Assembly: GCF_022539505.1 (NCBI RefSeq)
Contig: NC_061508.1
Span: forward strand, 342,997,484-343,061,483
DNA from: Lolium rigidum
Lineage: Eukaryota; Streptophyta; Magnoliopsida; Poales; Poaceae
Length of the DNA stretch: 64,000 nucleotides
Direction: 5' to 3'
Shown here: positions 60,127 to 64,000 of the stretch, one piece after another
Position numbering within the stretch: the first letter of the stretch is position 1
Layout of the letters: each line of letters begins with the position of its first letter
Notes under the pieces: model-generated
Database searches by the model: none
Told to the model about the DNA's origin: nothing
The model's input: the letters and a program-made list of their open reading frames with translations, nothing else
Translations under genes and position numbers: made by a program

Positions 60127-61780
60127 CCTAGCTATTCTTTGAACCCATCTAGGTGATGATACAAGTGTTTGGCTTGATGGTTTGGGCTGTTTCAGTGGTT
60201 GAGGTGGCCTCAACAGCAACTCTTTGCTGTTCAGGAAGCTCCCACCGATGTTGGCTTGTTGTAGCTTAGTGAATACCTCACTGGATGATTCCTTGTTGGA
60301 TTTCCAGTGAGCTTTGCTGTTGACAATCAAGAATAGACACAAGTTGTCTATCTGTCTGATGGTTAGTAAACCATGTAGTGCTAGGTGAGTTGGGCTAGGC
60401 TAGCTGTGGATCAATCCTTGCTGGATTCTTTGGTTTGCCTCAGTGATAATACACTGGGCTTGACCATTTCTTCCCTAGGATGATTTTCTTCTGGCTTATT
60501 TCCCTTTTTGCCAGCATCAAATGGTTTTAACACCAAATGATGATGCACACAGGGTAATCATACCCTCTGGCTTGTGTATGTGTTATGCACATGCTTATTT
60601 ATGAGCAAAACAGATGTTTGCTCATGATTTCTTGTTTATACCTCACTCCAGCTCCTAGATTAAGTTGCTGGTGTAGAGGATTGCTTCTGGTGGTTTGGTT
60701 TGCTTGCCCTGCTCCTCCTTGCAAGCTTGTGGTGCTTGATTAATTTCTGTGGCTGTTTGAATAGGTTGAACAACAGTGGTTGTTCTTCCTGTTCTTGTGT
60801 TCTTGCTGTTCTTGTGTTCTTACCCAGAGGCTCCTTGTTGATGGAATGGTTAGGGTTTTGCAGTGAAAAGCTTAAGTATGCTCTGCCCTTCCTTCTCTGG
60901 TCGACAACAAGGCCTGGCACTTGTTGGTGACTCTCTCTGGCTGTGTGTGTGTTGTTGTGCATGCACACACATGGCTTGCTATTGCACATGCACTCAAGCT
61001 GTGTGAGCAGCTTGTGTGTGTGTGTGTGTGTGTGTGTGTGGCTTGTGCAGCTGGATGGATCAGCTCGGCTGGTTCTTGGTCATATCCTCTCTCATTTACC
61101 ATTTTCTTGCTAACCTGCCAAGTGGCAATGTTACTTGGCATAACCCTGGTTTGGTCTTTGTGTGCATGCAGGGTACAATGTGGTGCTCCAAATGAAGATC
61201 AAGATCATCTTGAGCAAGATTTCCATGATGATCATCTGATGTAGTTTAGGATAGATCATGCAATTGTAATTTTCTTTCCTTTTCTTTTTCCATTTAGTCA
61301 ATTCTTGTAATGTGTTGTAATGTTTCTTAATTCATTTCTGGATATTGTAAATAACAATGTATCTTGTGTGATTATCAATAAAGCTCCAATTTTCCTTAAT
61401 GAGCTTTGTATAATAGTTGTACTATTTATATTCTTGATTATTTATAATTTGTTTAATGAATTACCTCAATTTTGGAATTATGAGATATTCATGTGATGTT
61501 TGAATTTGAAATTCAAACACAAGTTTGTTTGAATTCAATCAGGCAACTTAAGTTGTAATGCACGAACTCTCCTCTCTTCTCAAAACCCTAAATTAGCTAA
61601 GTGAGATGCAAGTTTGTCGCACTCTCGAAACCCTAACCCTGTAAGGTGTCGAGAGAGAAACTTGTCCCCCTTCGATGCAGTTTTGTTTTAAAAACGCGAA
61701 ATTTCCCCAGAATTTACGATGCAATGCACATCCCTTTCTAAAATCTACCCCTCGATTATCTCTAAACCTGGGACATTACA
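60127..61780 (-). repeat. Gypsy B 3' LTR, segment 1 (5' end)
   Basis: The LTR begins on the minus strand at 61780 with TGTAATGTCCCAGG. Contains a (TG)n run at 61015-61039. On the plus strand the part around 61180-61400 looks like the end of a transcript (short ORF end, T-rich tract, AATAAA near 61377), but no gene is identified. Confidence 0.85.
61015..61039 (+). repeat. (TG)n microsatellite
   Basis: About twelve TG units inside the gypsy B LTR. Confidence 0.9.
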
Positions 61781-61792
61781 GCCTTTCCCCCT
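61781..61792 (-). promoter_or_regulatory. Gypsy B polypurine tract
   Basis: Minus strand reads AAGGGGGAAAGGC directly before the LTR start. Confidence 0.88.
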
Positions 61793-61799
61793 TAAAGAA

Positions 61800-61816
61800 A
61801 ACTTCGTCCCGAAGTT
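61800..61816 (-). promoter_or_regulatory. Gypsy B pre-PPT hairpin
   Basis: Minus strand reads AACTTCG-GGA-CGAAGTT, a perfect 7-bp stem. Relative to gypsy A and the LARD two adjacent base pairs differ, and both are compensated. Confidence 0.75.
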
Positions 61817-62013
61817 GTGGTTGTAATACCTGAACAGTTCTGGGTACGATTTCCTGAGGTCTTCTTCCTTTTCCCAGGTGGTTCCCTCTCGGTGTGATTC
61901 TTCCATTGAATCTTGCAGTACTTAATGGCTCTATTCCTGAGTTGTTTCTAGTTCTCCTCGAGAATCTTGGCTGGCTTCTCGATATAGGTCAAGTCTGTTT
62001 GTAACTAGAGCTC
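61817..62013 (-). pseudogene. Gypsy B pol, integrase C-terminal (chromodomain-like) end
   Basis: Minus strand from 62013 reads DLTYIEKPAKILEEN, a TAG, then IKYCKIQWKNHTER, the same chromodomain-like tail as gypsy A (22020-22060 region). A one-base shift near 61880 moves the last codons to another frame. Cut at 62014 by a Sabrina-like element. Confidence 0.82.
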
Positions 62014-63607
62014 TGATACGCGTACAGCACGCGTCCGTTGGGAACCCCAAGAGGAAGGTGTGATGCGTACAGCGGCAAGTTTTCCCTCAGTATGAAACCA
62101 AGGTTTATCGAACCAGTAGGAGCCAAGAAGCACGTTGAAGGTTGATGGCGGCGAGATGTAGTGCGGCGCAACACCAGGGATTACGGCGCCAACGTGGAAC
62201 CTGCACAACACAAACCAAGTACTTTGCCCCAACGAAACAGTGAGGTTGTCAATCTCACCGGCTTGCTGTAACAAAGGATTAGATGTATAGTGTGGATGAT
62301 GATTGTTTGCGGAAAACAAGTAGAACAAGTATTGCAGTAGATTGTATTTCAAGTATAGAGAATTGGACCGGGGTCCACAGTTCACTAGAGGTGTCTCTCC
62401 CATAAGATAAACAGCATGTTGGGTGCACAAATTACAGTTGGGCAATTGACAAATAGAGAGGGCATGACCATGCACATACATATTATGATGAGTATAGTGA
62501 GATTTAATTGGGCATTACGACAAAGTACATAGACCGCTATCCAAGCATGCATCTATGCCTAAAAAGTCCACCTTCAGGTTATCATCCGAACCCCTTCCAG
62601 TATTAAGTTGCTAACAACAGACAATTGCATTAAGTATTGCGCGTAATGTAATCAGTAACTACATCCTCGAACATAGCACCAATGTTTTACCCCTAGTGGC
62701 AACAACACATCCATAACCTTAGAGATTTCTGTCACTTCCCCAGATTCACGGAGACATGAACCCACTATCGAGCATAAATACCCCCTCTTGGAGTTACTAG
62801 CAAAAACTTGGCCAGAGCCTCTACTAATAACGGAGAGCATGCAAGATCATAAACAACACATAGATATAAATTGATAATCAACATAACATAGTATTCTCTA
62901 TTCATCGGATCCCAACAAACACAACATATAGAATTACAGATAGATGATCTTGATCATGTTAGGCAGCTCACAAGACCCGACAATTAAGCACAATGAGGAG
63001 AAGACAACCATCTAGCTACTGCTATGGATCCATAGTCCAGGGGTAGACTACTCACACATCACTCCGGAGGCGACCATGGCGGCGTAGAGTCCTCCGGGAG
63101 ATGATTCCCCTCTCCGGCGAGGTGCCGGAGGCGATCTCCTGAATCCCCCGAGATGGGATTGGCGGCGGCGGCGTCTCTGGAAGGTTTTCCGTATCGTGGC
63201 TCTCGGTACTGGGGGTTTCGCGACGAAGGCTTTAAGTAGGCGGAAGGGTAGGTCAGGGGGCGTCGCGAGGGGCCCAGGAGACAGGTCGGCGCGGCCAAGG
63301 GTGGGGCCGCGCCGCCTGCCCTCCTGGCCACCTCGTGGCCCCACTTCATTGACTCTTCGGTCTTCTGGAAGCTTCGTGGCAAAATAGGACCCTGGGCGTT
63401 GATTTCGTCCAATTCCGAGAATATTTCCTTACTAGGATTTCTGAAACCAAAAACAGCAGAAAACTGCAACTGGCACTTCGGCATCTTGTTAATAGGTTAG
63501 TTCCAGAAAATGCACAAATATGACATAAAGTGTGCATAAAACATGTAGATATCATCAATAATGTGGCATGGAACATAAGAAATTATCGATACGTCGGAGA
63601 CGTATCA
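62014..63607 (-). repeat. Sabrina-like 2, 3' LTR (1594 bp)
   Basis: Reverse complement of the LTRs of element 1 with moderate divergence; on the minus strand TGATACGTCTCC...GCGTATCA. Confidence 0.94.
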
Positions 63608-63623
63608 GCATCCCCAAGCTTAG
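63608..63623 (-). promoter_or_regulatory. Sabrina-like 2 polypurine tract region
   Basis: Minus strand CTAAGCTTGGGGATGC, identical to that of element 1. Confidence 0.85.
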
Positions 63624-64000
63624 TTCTGCTCGTCCCGAGCAGGTAAACGATAATCAAAGATAATTTCTGGAGTGACATGCCATCATAACCTTGATCATAC
63701 TATTTCTAAGCATATGTAGTGAATCCAGCGATCAAAACAATGTAAATGACATGAGTAAACAACTGAATCATAAAGCAAAGACTTTTCATGAATAGTACTT
63801 CAGGACAAGCATCAATAAGTCTTGCATAAGAGTTAACTCATAAAGCAATAATTCATAGTAGAGGTATTGAAGCAACACAAATGAAGATGAAGTTTCAGCG
63901 GTTGCTTTCAACTTATAACATGTATATCTCATGGATATTGTCAATGTAAAGTAATATAACAAGTGCAATATGCAAATATGTAGGAATCAATGCACAGTTC
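63624..64000 (-). other. Sabrina-like 2 non-coding interior, partial
   Basis: Aligns, in reverse, with 54340-54713 of element 1. No coding potential. Confidence 0.88.

Larger units (their letters stand above)
47131..62013 (-). mobile_element. Gypsy B: chromovirus-like Ty3/gypsy element, 3' LTR and pol tail
   Basis: Minus-strand gypsy element. Its 3' LTR covers 47131-61780 and is broken by a complete Sabrina-like element and a solo LTR. Removing these and one copy of each TSD leaves about 4.97 kb of LTR. A PPT, a hairpin and the end of pol follow on the right until another element enters at 62014. The rest lies to the right, outside the window. Pol end, hairpin, PPT and LTR start (TGTAATGTCCC) mark it as a distant relative of gypsy A and the LARD. 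Confidence 0.88.
62014..64000 (-). mobile_element. Sabrina-like Athila-type element 2, 3' end, continues beyond window
   Basis: Minus-strand copy of the same family as 48145-56326: 3' LTR, PPT and the end of the interior. It entered gypsy B pol; candidate TSD AGCTC (62009-62013), the partner being outside the window. Confidence 0.92.

Noticed and set aside
60660..60989. Minus-strand ORF and plus-strand ORF near 60700-60930 as genes
   Set aside because: Short, no domain, inside the gypsy B LTR.

Overview
The window is intergenic DNA of a large grass genome, almost certainly Triticeae (wheat, Aegilops, barley or rye). It is built entirely of LTR retrotransposons inserted into each other. I find no host protein gene, rRNA, tRNA or CRISPR array. 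The Triticeae call rests on two Angela/BARE/WIS-type copia elements and on Sabrina-like Athila-type elements (1.6 kb LTRs, gag ORF but no pol). Family names come from memory of Triticeae repeats; boundaries, repeats and target-site duplications (TSDs) were read from the sequence.

Left part (1-26477): a Ty3/gypsy chromovirus-like element, 'gypsy A' (+ strand), with 4.3 kb LTRs (the left one truncated by the window edge), an initiator-Met-type primer site, an extra coiled-coil ORF before gag, and a decayed gag-PR-RT-RH-IN. Its pol is split at 6097/19959 by a 13.86 kb non-autonomous large retrotransposon derivative (LARD; two 5833-bp LTRs, 2.2 kb non-coding interior, TSD CCCGC). The LARD shares LTR and pre-PPT signals with gypsy A, so gypsy A-type proteins are the likely source of its mobilisation.

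Middle (26478-47130): gypsy A sits in the interior of Angela-1 (minus). Angela-1 sits in the antisense-ORF region of a Tat/Retand-type gypsy element (29298-40101, minus) with tandem RNase H domains, a 389-bp LTR and two spliced antisense genes. Its protease region carries a ~1 kb patchwork containing recognisable plastid gene pieces (ndhB, atpA, infA). A small Athila-type LTR remnant (40102-40461) separates it from Angela-2 (40462-47130, minus).

Right part (47131-64000): a second chromovirus-like element, 'gypsy B' (minus), hit the 5' LTR of Angela-2. Its ~5 kb 3' LTR was then interrupted by a complete Sabrina-like element (48145-56326, TSD GACCA, intact 715-codon gag ORF) and by a 1486-bp solo LTR (58641-60126, TSD CCTAG). 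Its pol tail was interrupted by another Sabrina-like element (62014 to beyond the window, minus).

The most interesting signals are RNA-like. Gypsy A, the LARD and gypsy B all carry a 7-bp-stem hairpin with a GGA loop between pol and the polypurine tract, with two compensatory base-pair changes in gypsy B. All three also carry a GAGTAC/GTACTC hairpin with variable loops in the 3' third of the LTR. Together with the organellar mosaic, these are the candidates for undescribed biology.
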